DNA of 10,893 nucleotides from AC-69 sp036519575 (GTDB lineage Bacteria; Actinomycetota; UBA4738; HRBIN12), in assembly GCA_036519575.1 (NCBI GenBank), contig DATDKZ010000216.1, forward strand, positions 1 through 10,893, given 5' to 3'. A program made the translations under genes and the position numbers. How positions within the stretch are numbered: position 1 is the first letter of the stretch; the number at the start of each line of letters is the position of its first letter. Under the pieces are notes generated by a model. That model did no database searches. It had not been told where the DNA came from and saw only the letters and a list, made by a program, of their open reading frames with translations. Shown here piece by piece: positions 1-5,587 of the stretch.

Positions 1-165
1 CTTCTTGCGCGTGGCCTTGGCCCGGGTCGTCGCCTTCTTGCGCGTGGTCTTCCGGCGAGTCGTCGCCTTCTTGCGCGTGGCCTTGGCCCGGGTCGTCGCC
101 TTCTTGCGCGTGGCCTTGGCCCGGGTCGTCGCCTTCTTGCGCGTGGCCTTGGCCCGGGTCGTCGC
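1..165 (-). repeat. 33-bp tandem repeat, five copies, coding KKATTRAKATR
   Basis: Five head-to-tail 33-base units lie at 1-33, 34-66, 67-99, 100-132 and 133-165. Units 1, 3, 4 and 5 are identical at every base; unit 2 carries several changes (it codes for a TTRRKTTRKKA-type variant). The unit is a multiple of three, so copy-number change keeps the frame. The array may continue beyond the window. Confidence 0.95.
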
Positions 166-483
166 CTTCTTTCCCCTGGTGGTGGACTTCTTGGCCGAGG
201 ACCGGGCCTTGCGGGTGGGTTTCTTCGCTGCCCCACGGGCGCCGGTCGACGCCTTCTTCCCCGGCGTCCGAGCCGGCTTCACCACTTTGGTGGTCTGTTC
301 TTCGGTCGCAGTCCCGACCGACTCTCCGGCCGGCTCCGGCACCCGATCGACGGGTTCCCACGTGCGCTCCGGAGGTGGCTCCGGCGAAGGCGCCGGCGGT
401 GGCGCCGGCGCCGCGGGAGTCTCGGGCGCGCCGCCCCACGGCGAGGTATACCCTTCCCTCCTCGGGTCCTCCACGTCATACAT
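1..483 (-). CDS. Histone H1-like Lys/Ala-rich repeat protein, C-terminus cut by window edge
   Basis: The reading frame runs open from ATG at 483 to the window edge (161 codons, no stop). Residues 1-80 are acidic and Pro-rich (MYDVEDPRREGYTSPWGG, then a PAPPPAPSPEPPP stretch). From about residue 83 the chain becomes strongly basic (KPARTPGKKAS, AAKKPTRKARSSAKKSTTRGKK) and then runs into tandem copies of KKATTRAKATR. Such tails occur in histone H1-like proteins and the C-terminal half of actinobacterial HupB, where they bind DNA or RNA; no HU domain is visible here, so nucleic-acid binding is inference. The start is set by a strong AAGGAGGT at 488-495, four bases before the ATG. A second ATG at 479 opens a 66-codon frame with Arg-rich, low-complexity content, judged a shadow. 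No known family is recognised. Confidence 0.75.
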   Translation of the reverse strand, partial: MYDVEDPRREGYTSPWGGAPETPAAPAPPPAPSPEPPPERTWEPVDRVPEPAGESVGTATEEQTTKVVKPARTPGKKASTGARGAAKKPTRKARSSAKKSTTRGKKATTRAKATRKKATTRAKATRKKATTRAKATRKKATTRRKTTRKKATTRAKATRKK

Positions 484-487
484 GGCG

Positions 488-495
488 ACCTCCTT
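488..495 (-). promoter_or_regulatory. Strong ribosome binding site (AAGGAGGT) for the H1-like gene
   Basis: Read on the minus strand, AAGGAGGT is followed by CGCC and then ATGTATG. It is the best Shine-Dalgarno match in the window and fixes translation initiation at 483, or less likely at the overlapping out-of-frame ATG at 479, eight bases from the site. Confidence 0.8.
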
Positions 496-603
496 CCCCT
501 GCTTTCGGAGCATGCTACTCCGGTTCGGACGAGGCGTTCCGCGCCGGAACCTGGTACAGCGTCGAGTCGGCAGCACGCTCGAACTGGCCAGCGCGCGAGT
601 CGT

Positions 604-768
604 TCAACCCCGGTCGTCGGCGTGGACGACGAGCCAGGGGATGATCGCGTAAGGCAGCGGCGTGACGAAGAGGGGCCAGTACGCGTCGAGGGCGTCCGCC
701 AGCGCCACCATGGCGAAGCCGAGCAGGAACAGGACCACGATAGCGGTGAAACGTCGGCCTTCGGTCAC
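604..768 (-). CDS. Small membrane protein, 54 residues, probably leaderless
   Basis: A GTG at 768 opens a 54-codon frame ending in TGA at 604-606. The product begins VTEGRRFTAIVVLFLLGF and holds one clear hydrophobic segment (about residues 8-25). A second, weaker segment (about 31-49: YWPLFVTPLPYAIIPWLVV) follows an acidic turn (ADALDAY), and the C-terminus is short and charged (HADDRG). This suggests a hairpin of two membrane helices with both ends in the cytoplasm (inference). There is no good Shine-Dalgarno, but a TAGGAT box ends six bases before the GTG, the arrangement of an actinobacterial leaderless gene. It lies 120 bases upstream of the H1-like gene on the same strand. I do not recognise the family. 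Support is the coding-like composition plus promoter placement. Confidence 0.65.
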   Translation of the reverse strand: MTEGRRFTAIVVLFLLGFAMVALADALDAYWPLFVTPLPYAIIPWLVVHADDRG

Positions 769-774
769 GAGCTC

Positions 775-780
775 ATCCTA
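775..780 (-). promoter_or_regulatory. -10 box (TAGGAT) for the leaderless small membrane protein
   Basis: On the minus strand TAGGAT is followed by six bases (GAGCTC) and then the GTG start, placing the expected transcription start on the first base of the start codon. No convincing -35 hexamer is present, which is common in high-GC actinobacteria. Confidence 0.45.
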
Positions 781-818
781 GAGCGCCGCCCGTCCTTCGC
801 GCCGTGCGCCGATCGCGA

Positions 819-824
819 TAGGAT
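819..824 (+). promoter_or_regulatory. Possible -10 box (TAGGAT) for the cyclic-nucleotide-binding protein gene
   Basis: TAGGAT lies 51 bases before the TTG start at 876. The same hexamer appears on the minus strand at 775-780 and upstream of the deacetylase gene at 5636-5641. No clear -35 sequence is visible, so this rests on the -10 match and the position alone. Confidence 0.3.
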
Positions 825-875
825 CCGAGCCTGCTCTACGAAGCGGTCACGGCCGCCGCGCGAGGGGGTCGACGG

Positions 876-1295
876 TTGGCGAACGACGACATGATGGAGA
901 TGCTGGCCAAGGTCCCGCTCTTCTCCGACTGCTCCAAGCGGGAGCTCGCCATCATCGCCGAGGCAGCGAAGGAGGTCAGGCACAAGGCCGGCACCGTGAT
1001 CGCCCGGGAGGGCGAGCACGGGATCGGACTGTTCCTAATCCTCGAAGGGAAGTGCCGCGTGACCATCGGGGGCAAGGAGAAAGCCATCCTTGGGCCCAGC
1101 GATTTCTTCGGCGAGATCGCGCTCATCGACGGCGGGCCGAGGACGGCGACGGTGACCGCCATCACCGACGTTCGGCTACTCGGCATCACCGAATGGGTCT
1201 TCCGCGGGTTGCTGAAGGAGCACCCTTCGATCGCCATCCACACCCTCGAGGCGATCGCCGGGCGCCTGCGAGCCCTGTCGAAGGAGTCGGTCTAG
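876..1295 (+). CDS. Single-domain cyclic-nucleotide-binding (Crp/EPAC-type) protein
   Basis: A 139-residue protein consisting almost entirely of one cNMP-binding beta-roll. Recognisable parts are the entry helix (LAKVPLFSDCSKRELAIIAE, residues 10-29), the GTVIAREGEHG strand-turn region (39-49), and the phosphate-binding cassette FGEIALIDGGPRTATV (78-93) with Glu80, Arg89 and Thr90 in the places that contact the cyclic phosphate and ribose in this family. There is no C-terminal helix-turn-helix, so it is not a CRP-type transcription factor; it more likely acts as a stand-alone sensor or on a partner protein (inference). The TTG at 876 is preferred because GAGGGGG lies seven bases upstream; ATG at 891 has no such site. 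It is followed after 56 bases by the glycosyltransferase gene. The nucleotide bound cannot be told from sequence. Confidence 0.88.
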   Translation: MANDDMMEMLAKVPLFSDCSKRELAIIAEAAKEVRHKAGTVIAREGEHGIGLFLILEGKCRVTIGGKEKAILGPSDFFGEIALIDGGPRTATVTAITDVRLLGITEWVFRGLLKEHPSIAIHTLEAIAGRLRALSKESV

Positions 1296-1351
1296 GCCGC
1301 TTCGCCGGTGGCCGTCCTTGCCGCTCTGCCCTTCGTTCGGAGGCATCAGAC

Positions 1352-2278
1352 GTGAGCGACGTGCCACCTGAGGTTCGACGACTGGCGGCCGAGCGAGAAG
1401 AGCGACGGAAGGCCAAGGACTTCGCCACGGCCGACGAACTCCGCGCCCGTATCGCGGATCTGGGGTTCACCATCGTCGATTCGCCGGAGGGGCCCCGCAT
1501 GGAGCCGATGGATGGGGCAGCGGGTGATGCCGGGGAAGCTCCGGCCAGGGTACTGCCAGAGGAGGTGCCGTCGGCCCTGGAACAACCGTCCACCTTCGAT
1601 GCCACCGTTCACTCGTTGCTCGAGGGATGGCCGGAGGACGTCGGACGAGCCATCGAGGGGTTCCGGTCCCATCACGGCGGCCGAAGCGTTCAGTTTGTAG
1701 TGGCGGACGTCACGGGCCAGGATCCGTCCTCCTTCGGTGAGGGGGTGGAGGTGATCCCCCTGGTCGAGGGGACGGGCTGGGGAGCGGCCCGCAATGCCGG
1801 TCTGAAGCGGTCTCTCGGTCGGATCGTCCTGGTGGTGGATGGCTCGATCGAGCCCGTGGGCGACGTCTTCGAGCCGATCGAGGAGGCCATGGCCGACCCA
1901 GCGGTGGGCGTGGTCGGTCCGTTCGGCGTCATCACGTCCAACCTGCAGGACTTCGAGGCTTCGGACGGCCCGGAGGTTGACGCCATCGAGGGCTATCTCA
2001 TGGCCATGCGGCGAGAGGTCCTGCTCGATGTGGGGCTGTTCGACGAGAAGTTCAAGTGGTACCGGACGGCCGACATCGAGTACTCGTTCCGATTGAAGGC
2101 GGCCGGTCTGAAAGCAATGGTCGTGACGGTGCCGGTGATCCGACACGAACATCGGATGTGGTTCAACACCCCGCCGGAGGAACGGGCGAAGTGGTCGAAG
2201 CGGAATTACTACCGGTTCCTGGACAGGTTCCGAGGACGGTTCGACCTGCTGGTCGGGGGAGGGCCGCCCCGCTCCTAG
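1352..2278 (+). CDS. GT2-like glycosyltransferase with a CysRS-like N-terminal segment
   Basis: A 308-residue protein. The GTG at 1352 is chosen because CGGAGG sits eight bases upstream; the open frame extends further back only because of base composition. Residues 5-49 (PPEVRRLAAEREERRKAKDF, then ATADELRARIADLGFTIVDS and PEGPR) closely match the C-terminal tail of cysteinyl-tRNA synthetase, which has R..KDF..AD.+R..L...G....D...G. After a Pro/Glu-rich linker (50-80) comes a GT-A-type glycosyltransferase domain (about 80-300): GWGAARNAGLKRSLGRIVLVVDGS (143-165, where GT2 enzymes have ARN and the D.D strand) and the acceptor region GYLMAMRREVLLDVGLFDEKF (214-234) with TADIEYSFRLKAAGLK (239-254). 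The usual D-x-D and E-D motifs are altered to DGS and AD. Substrate unknown; probably a cytoplasmic enzyme acting on a cell-envelope sugar, or a degenerate GT. No membrane segment is seen. Confidence 0.85.
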   Translation: MSDVPPEVRRLAAEREERRKAKDFATADELRARIADLGFTIVDSPEGPRMEPMDGAAGDAGEAPARVLPEEVPSALEQPSTFDATVHSLLEGWPEDVGRAIEGFRSHHGGRSVQFVVADVTGQDPSSFGEGVEVIPLVEGTGWGAARNAGLKRSLGRIVLVVDGSIEPVGDVFEPIEEAMADPAVGVVGPFGVITSNLQDFEASDGPEVDAIEGYLMAMRREVLLDVGLFDEKFKWYRTADIEYSFRLKAAGLKAMVVTVPVIRHEHRMWFNTPPEERAKWSKRNYYRFLDRFRGRFDLLVGGGPPRS

Positions 2279-4311
2279 CCGTCGATCGCGGCCGGCGGTG
2301 GCGGGGGGATGGGCTGGGTCTGGCGTTGTCCGATGATGTCCGGCCCAGACGGGGTTCGCTGGCCGTTGCCACTCTCCGCCATGAGCGCCCGGGCCTCCTC
2401 GGCCGTGGGGATGGGCTTGCTCCCCTGCACGTACTCGGTGAGGTCGGCTCCCTCGATCACCTCGATCACCATCAGCAGGTCGGCGAGCCGGTCCAACAGG
2501 TCGCGTTGCGCCTCGAGCACCCGATTCGCCCGCTCGTGGGCCTCGGCGACCAGTCGCTTCACCTCGTCGTCGACGAGGGACGCGAGCTCGGGCGAGAGCT
2601 CCTGCGCGGCCCCCGGGAACAGCAGGCGGCCCTCCGGGCTTCGGAACCCGTCGTTGCCGAAAGACACCGGCCCCACACGGTCGCTCATGCCGTACTCGGT
2701 GACCATGGCCCGGGCGATCTCGGTGGCCCGCTGGAGGTCGTTCTGGGCGCCGGTCGAGACCTGCTTGAAGCAGATCTCCTCGGCGGTCCGCCCGCCCAGC
2801 AGTATCGCCAGCCGGTCCTTCAGCTCGGGCTCGGTGAGCAGGTACCGATCCTCCAGCGGCCGCTGCATGGTCATGCCGAGCGCGGCCGCGCCCCGGGGGA
2901 TGATCGACACCCGGTGCACCGGGTCGGCGGTCGGCATCTCCAGGGCGAGAAGAGCGTGGCCCATCTCATGTGTGGCCACGATCTCGCGCTCCCGTTCCGA
3001 CATGATCCGGCTCTTGCGTTCCAGCCCGGCCGTGACCCGGTCGATGGCCTCCTCGAGCTCCTTCATCGTCACGGTGTTCTTCTCCCGACGGGCGGCCAAG
3101 AGCGCCGCCTCGTTGATCACGTTGGCCAGATCGGCGCCGGTGAAGCCAGGTGTCCGAGACGCCAGCACCCGGAGGTCCATGTTCGGGTCCAGGGCCACGC
3201 CCCGTGCGTGCACGCGCAGGATCGCCTCCCGGCCCCGCAGGTCCGGCCGATCCACGACCACCTGGCGGTCGAACCGGCCCGGGCGCGTGAGCGCGGGATC
3301 CAGGACGTCCGGCCGGTTCGTGGCGGCCATGATGATCACGCCCTTGGATGAGTCGAACCCGTCCATCTCGACGAGCAGCTGGTTCAGCGTCTGCTCCCGC
3401 TCGTCGTGCGCGCCGAACCCGGCTCCCAGCGCCCCGCCCCTTCCCTTGCCGATCGTGTCGAGCTCATCGATGAACACCAGCGCCGGGGCACGCTCCTTGG
3501 CCTGGTTGAACAGCTCTCGGACCCGGGCAGCGCCCAGGCCGACGAACATCTCGACGAACTCCGAACCGGACATGAAGAAGAACGGGACATTTGCTTCACC
3601 CGCGACCGCCCGGGCCAGCAACGTCTTGCCGCATCCGGGTGGCCCGAGCAGCAGCACGCCCTTGGGGATGCGCCCTCCCAGGCGCTGGTACTTCTTGGGA
3701 GTCTTCAGAAAGTCCACGATCTCGCGGAGCTCCTCCACGGCCTCGTCCAGCCCGGCCACGTCCGAGAAGTTCGTCTTCATCTCCTTGCGGTCGTAGATCC
3801 GGACCTTGTTGCGACCCAGGTTCAGGGCCGCGGAGCTCTGGGCGCCGCTCATCCTTCGGATCAGGAAGAACCAGAGCAGGCCGAACACCAGGAGTGGCAG
3901 GATCCAACCGACGAGGAAGTTCTGAAGGCCGCTCGGCGTCACGCCCGTGTACGGAACTCCCTTCTCGTCCAGCTGCTCGGTGAGCTGTGTCGTGCCCTGA
4001 AGGATCGGTGGGATGTCGGCGGTGAACTCGACCTTCTGCCCCTCGTCCTCGAACGTTCCGCTCACGGTGGTCGCCGAGATCTTCACCGTGCCCACGATCT
4101 GGCCGGCGCTCACTTTCTCCAGGAAGTCCGAATAGTCGAGCTTGCTCGGTCGGGGCGCCGCGAAGTAGTTGAACAGGACCAGGACCACCAGGAAGCCGAT
4201 GACCCACACCCACGGCGAGGTGCGCAAGCGCCGCGGCTCTCCCGAGCCGCCGCCCAGGTCGAACCCGGACCAACGATTGCGCCGGTCGTTCCCGTTCGCC
4301 ATGGCAGCCAT
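2275..4311 (-). CDS. ftsH: ATP-dependent zinc metalloprotease FtsH
   Basis: A 678-residue membrane-bound AAA+ protease that unfolds and degrades damaged or regulatory membrane and cytosolic proteins. Visible in order: a basic Gly-rich N-terminus; membrane helix 1 (about 34-52); the extracytoplasmic FtsH domain (55-125); helix 2 (130-151); Walker A GPPGCGKT (223-230); pore loop FVEMFVG (252-258); Walker B ALVFIDE (277-283); the second region of homology ATNRPDVLDPALTRPGRFDR (330-349); zinc motif HEMGH (448-452); a third zinc ligand Asp525 in GAQND; and a Pro-rich tail. Two residues depart from the common forms: Cys for Thr in Walker A (usually GPPGTGKT) and Met for Ala in HEAGH; both should remain functional. 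Start ATG at 4311 follows GGGTGA; ATG at 4302 is an alternative. It is divergent from sigR, and its TAG stop shares the CTAG at 2275-2278 with the glycosyltransferase stop. Confidence 0.97.
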   Translation of the reverse strand: MAAMANGNDRRNRWSGFDLGGGSGEPRRLRTSPWVWVIGFLVVLVLFNYFAAPRPSKLDYSDFLEKVSAGQIVGTVKISATTVSGTFEDEGQKVEFTADIPPILQGTTQLTEQLDEKGVPYTGVTPSGLQNFLVGWILPLLVFGLLWFFLIRRMSGAQSSAALNLGRNKVRIYDRKEMKTNFSDVAGLDEAVEELREIVDFLKTPKKYQRLGGRIPKGVLLLGPPGCGKTLLARAVAGEANVPFFFMSGSEFVEMFVGLGAARVRELFNQAKERAPALVFIDELDTIGKGRGGALGAGFGAHDEREQTLNQLLVEMDGFDSSKGVIIMAATNRPDVLDPALTRPGRFDRQVVVDRPDLRGREAILRVHARGVALDPNMDLRVLASRTPGFTGADLANVINEAALLAARREKNTVTMKELEEAIDRVTAGLERKSRIMSEREREIVATHEMGHALLALEMPTADPVHRVSIIPRGAAALGMTMQRPLEDRYLLTEPELKDRLAILLGGRTAEEICFKQVSTGAQNDLQRATEIARAMVTEYGMSDRVGPVSFGNDGFRSPEGRLLFPGAAQELSPELASLVDDEVKRLVAEAHERANRVLEAQRDLLDRLADLLMVIEVIEGADLTEYVQGSKPIPTAEEARALMAESGNGQRTPSGPDIIGQRQTQPIPPPPPAAIDG

Positions 4312-4353
4312 CTTGTCACCCGATGGGCTATGTGACAGCCATTGGGGCTGCTC

Positions 4354-4367
4354 CCCATCGCGATGGG
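4354..4367. promoter_or_regulatory. 14-bp perfect palindrome between ftsH and sigR, candidate operator
   Basis: CCCATCGCGATGGG is its own reverse complement. It lies in the 107-base divergent gap, and its half-site CGATGGG recurs at 4321-4327, 40 bases away, close to the ftsH start. A competing short hairpin (GGGG CTGCT CCCC, 4344-4356) overlaps it. Binding by a dimeric regulator is inference; no specific regulator is recognised. Confidence 0.4.
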
Positions 4368-4405
4368 TCGGACCGTCGTACAGGGTCGCGAGGCGGTCGA
4401 TGCGG

Positions 4406-4411
4406 GATACT
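4406..4411 (+). promoter_or_regulatory. Possible -10 box (GATACT) directly before sigR
   Basis: GATACT is followed by seven bases and then the ATG at 4419, so a transcript from here would start at or within a base of the start codon. No -35 hexamer is obvious, and no GGAA of a SigR-type -35 occurs in 4312-4418 on either strand. Confidence 0.3.
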
Positions 4412-4418
4412 GGGGCGC

Positions 4419-5006
4419 ATGGCGCGTAGCCAGGCGGCGCCGCCCGATGACCCGGCGCTTAGGGAGCGGTTCGAGCGAGAGGTGCTCCCCCTTCTTCCGA
4501 ACCTGTACTCGGCCGCGCTCCGCATGACCCGTAACCCGGCCGACGCGGAGGACCTGGTCCAGGAGACGTACCTCCGGGCCTACCGGGGGTTCTCGGGGTT
4601 CGAGGAGGGGACCAACCTGAGGGCCTGGATGTACCGGATCCTCACGAACACCTTCATCAACTCCTACCGGAAGAAGCAGCGGGAACCGGTGACCGTGCAG
4701 GAAGACGACCTCGACGAGTGGTACCTGTTCGACAAGCTGGGGGAGAGCGGGGTGGAGCCCTCGGCCGAGGCAGAGGTCATCCGCAGCATGCCCGACGAAG
4801 ACGTCCAGAAGGCTCTCGAGGCCCTGCCGGAGGGGTTCCGACTCGCCGTGCTGCTCGCCGACGTCGAGGGGTTCTCCTACAAGGAGATCGCTGAGATCCT
4901 GGGCATCCCCATCGGGACCGTGATGTCCCGGCTCCACCGGGGAAGAAGGGCGCTGGAGAAGGCGTTGTGGGAAAGGGTACGGGAGAGAGGCCTTGTGTCC
5001 GATTGA
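4419..5006 (+). CDS. sigR: ECF RNA polymerase sigma factor, SigR/SigH type
   Basis: A 195-residue group-4 sigma factor. Region 2 spans about residues 18-85, with NLYSAALRMTRNPADAEDLV (28-47) and GTNLRAWMYRILTNTFINSY (64-83), sequences typical of the SigR/SigH thiol-oxidative-stress clade. Region 4 spans about 128-180, with the helix-turn-helix YKEIAEILGIPIGTVMSRLH (154-173). In this family the sigma factor is held by a zinc anti-sigma factor and released by disulfide stress to transcribe thioredoxin, mycothiol and protease genes. The start is set at ATG 4419, where homology begins; upstream extension to 4323 crosses the intergenic palindrome and is unlikely. The anti-sigma gene overlaps its 3' end by 14 bases, so the two products are probably made in a coupled ratio. 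Divergent from ftsH. Confidence 0.93.
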   Translation: MARSQAAPPDDPALRERFEREVLPLLPNLYSAALRMTRNPADAEDLVQETYLRAYRGFSGFEEGTNLRAWMYRILTNTFINSYRKKQREPVTVQEDDLDEWYLFDKLGESGVEPSAEAEVIRSMPDEDVQKALEALPEGFRLAVLLADVEGFSYKEIAEILGIPIGTVMSRLHRGRRALEKALWERVRERGLVSD

Positions 5007-5238
5007 CTGCCGCCAGGTCCTGACGCAGATCGAGCTCTATCTCGACGGGGAGCTCGATGTGTCTCTGCACGCCGAGGTCCACGATCACCTCGGCACGTGT
5101 GGGGACTGCTCCGACCGCTCGGAGTTCCAACGCAGGCTGAAGGACATGCTGCGGGCCAAGTGCGGGTGCGACGAGGTTCCGCCGGCCCTGCTCAAGAGGG
5201 TCCACGCCATCCTGCGCCAGATCCCTCCGACCTCCTGA
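4993..5238 (+). CDS. rsrA: Zinc-binding anti-sigma factor, RsrA/RshA (mycothiol system) type
   Basis: An 81-residue redox-sensing anti-sigma factor. Cys6, His32, Cys36 and Cys39 (in HLGTCGDC, the H-x3-C-x2-C signature) match the zinc ligands of RsrA; the KCGC motif (Cys57, Cys59) matches the C-terminal cysteine pair of the family, and LYLDGELDV (15-23) is also typical. In characterised relatives, oxidation forms a disulfide, zinc is lost and SigR is released. The start is TTG at 4993, preceded by GGGAGAG five bases upstream and lying inside the last codons of sigR (14-base overlap, different frame), which implies translational coupling. It is slightly short against the roughly 100 residues of RsrA; what is missing is mostly at the C-terminus. 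An additional Cys2 sits just after the start. Confidence 0.92.
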   Translation: MCPIDCRQVLTQIELYLDGELDVSLHAEVHDHLGTCGDCSDRSEFQRRLKDMLRAKCGCDEVPPALLKRVHAILRQIPPTS

Positions 5239-5359
5239 TAGGCGTTCGGCGCCGGTCAACCGCGCGTGTCCCGGTCGACCGGCCCTTCGGCTCGGACCGC
5301 CGAGATCGTCCGAACCCCCTCGAGCTCGGCGTCGAACGCTCGGGCGAAGGAGCGCTCCC

Positions 5360-5548
5360 ATGACCAAGGGAACCCGACCCGGGCACCTGCCACCCGCCTC
5401 CCCGACGGAGGACGAGGGTCGAGTGTGCTCCCATCCCAGGTGCCACACGAAGCTCTCCATCTACAACCTGTCGGATCGATGCTGGCAGCACGCCGAGATC
5501 GTGTTCCCGAACTACCGAGGCAAGCGGCTGGTCGATCCCAGGAGCTAA
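5360..5548 (+). CDS. Small Cys/His (putative zinc-binding) protein, 62 residues
   Basis: A 62-residue protein with a good Shine-Dalgarno (GAAGGAG at 5346-5352, seven bases before the ATG). The N-terminal 20 residues are Pro/Thr-rich. The core VCSHPRCHTKLSIYNLSDRC (22-41) followed by WQH places Cys23, Cys28, Cys41 and His44 as a likely C-x4-C-x12-C-x2-H metal site. I recall similar C..P.C.T.LS.YN...C..H cores in small actinobacterial proteins of unknown role; no function is established. It starts 121 bases after rsrA on the same strand and is closed by the terminator at 5588-5622, so it may be transcribed with sigR-rsrA or from its own promoter in the gap. The gap holds a CCGGTCGACCGG palindrome (5271-5282) with no T-run. 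Confidence 0.75.
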   Translation: MTKGTRPGHLPPASPTEDEGRVCSHPRCHTKLSIYNLSDRCWQHAEIVFPNYRGKRLVDPRS

Positions 5549-5553
5549 CGGAG

Positions 5554-5581
5554 CCCGCGCTCCCCCCTCCCTATGCGCGGG
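5554..5581 (+). other. GC-rich hairpin preceding the terminator
   Basis: CCCGCGC at 5554-5560 pairs perfectly with GCGCGGG at 5575-5581 across a pyrimidine-rich 14-base loop. No T-run follows; it sits six bases before the intrinsic terminator and begins only five bases after the stop of the 62-residue protein. Confidence 0.5.
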
Positions 5582-5587
5582 ATCCGT

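Noticed and set aside
1..165. CRISPR-like array
   Set aside because: The repeats are directly abutting with no spacers and are in frame within a coding region.
484..603. SigR-type promoter (GGAAC) upstream of the H1-like gene
   Set aside because: A GGAAC is present on the minus strand, but no GTT follows at the expected 18-19 base spacing.
5..652. Plus-strand 215-codon frame with repeated RVALARVVAFL
   Set aside because: It is the antisense image of the minus-strand H1-like repeat and also crosses the intergenic gap; the minus strand has a strong ribosome site and a coherent basic protein.
1052..1351. N-terminal extension of the glycosyltransferase frame back into the cNMP gene
   Set aside because: The extension is out of frame with a clear cNMP domain and has no family match; GTG 1352 has a well-placed CGGAGG.
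2056..3796. Long plus-strand frames (431 and 495 codons) opposite ftsH
   Set aside because: Composition is Ser/Arg- or His/Gly/Arg-biased low-complexity sequence without domains; they exist because high GC suppresses stops opposite a conserved gene.
5271..5282. CCGGTCGACCGG palindrome as a terminator after rsrA
   Set aside because: No T-run follows and the stem has no loop; it may be a chance palindrome in GC-rich DNA.
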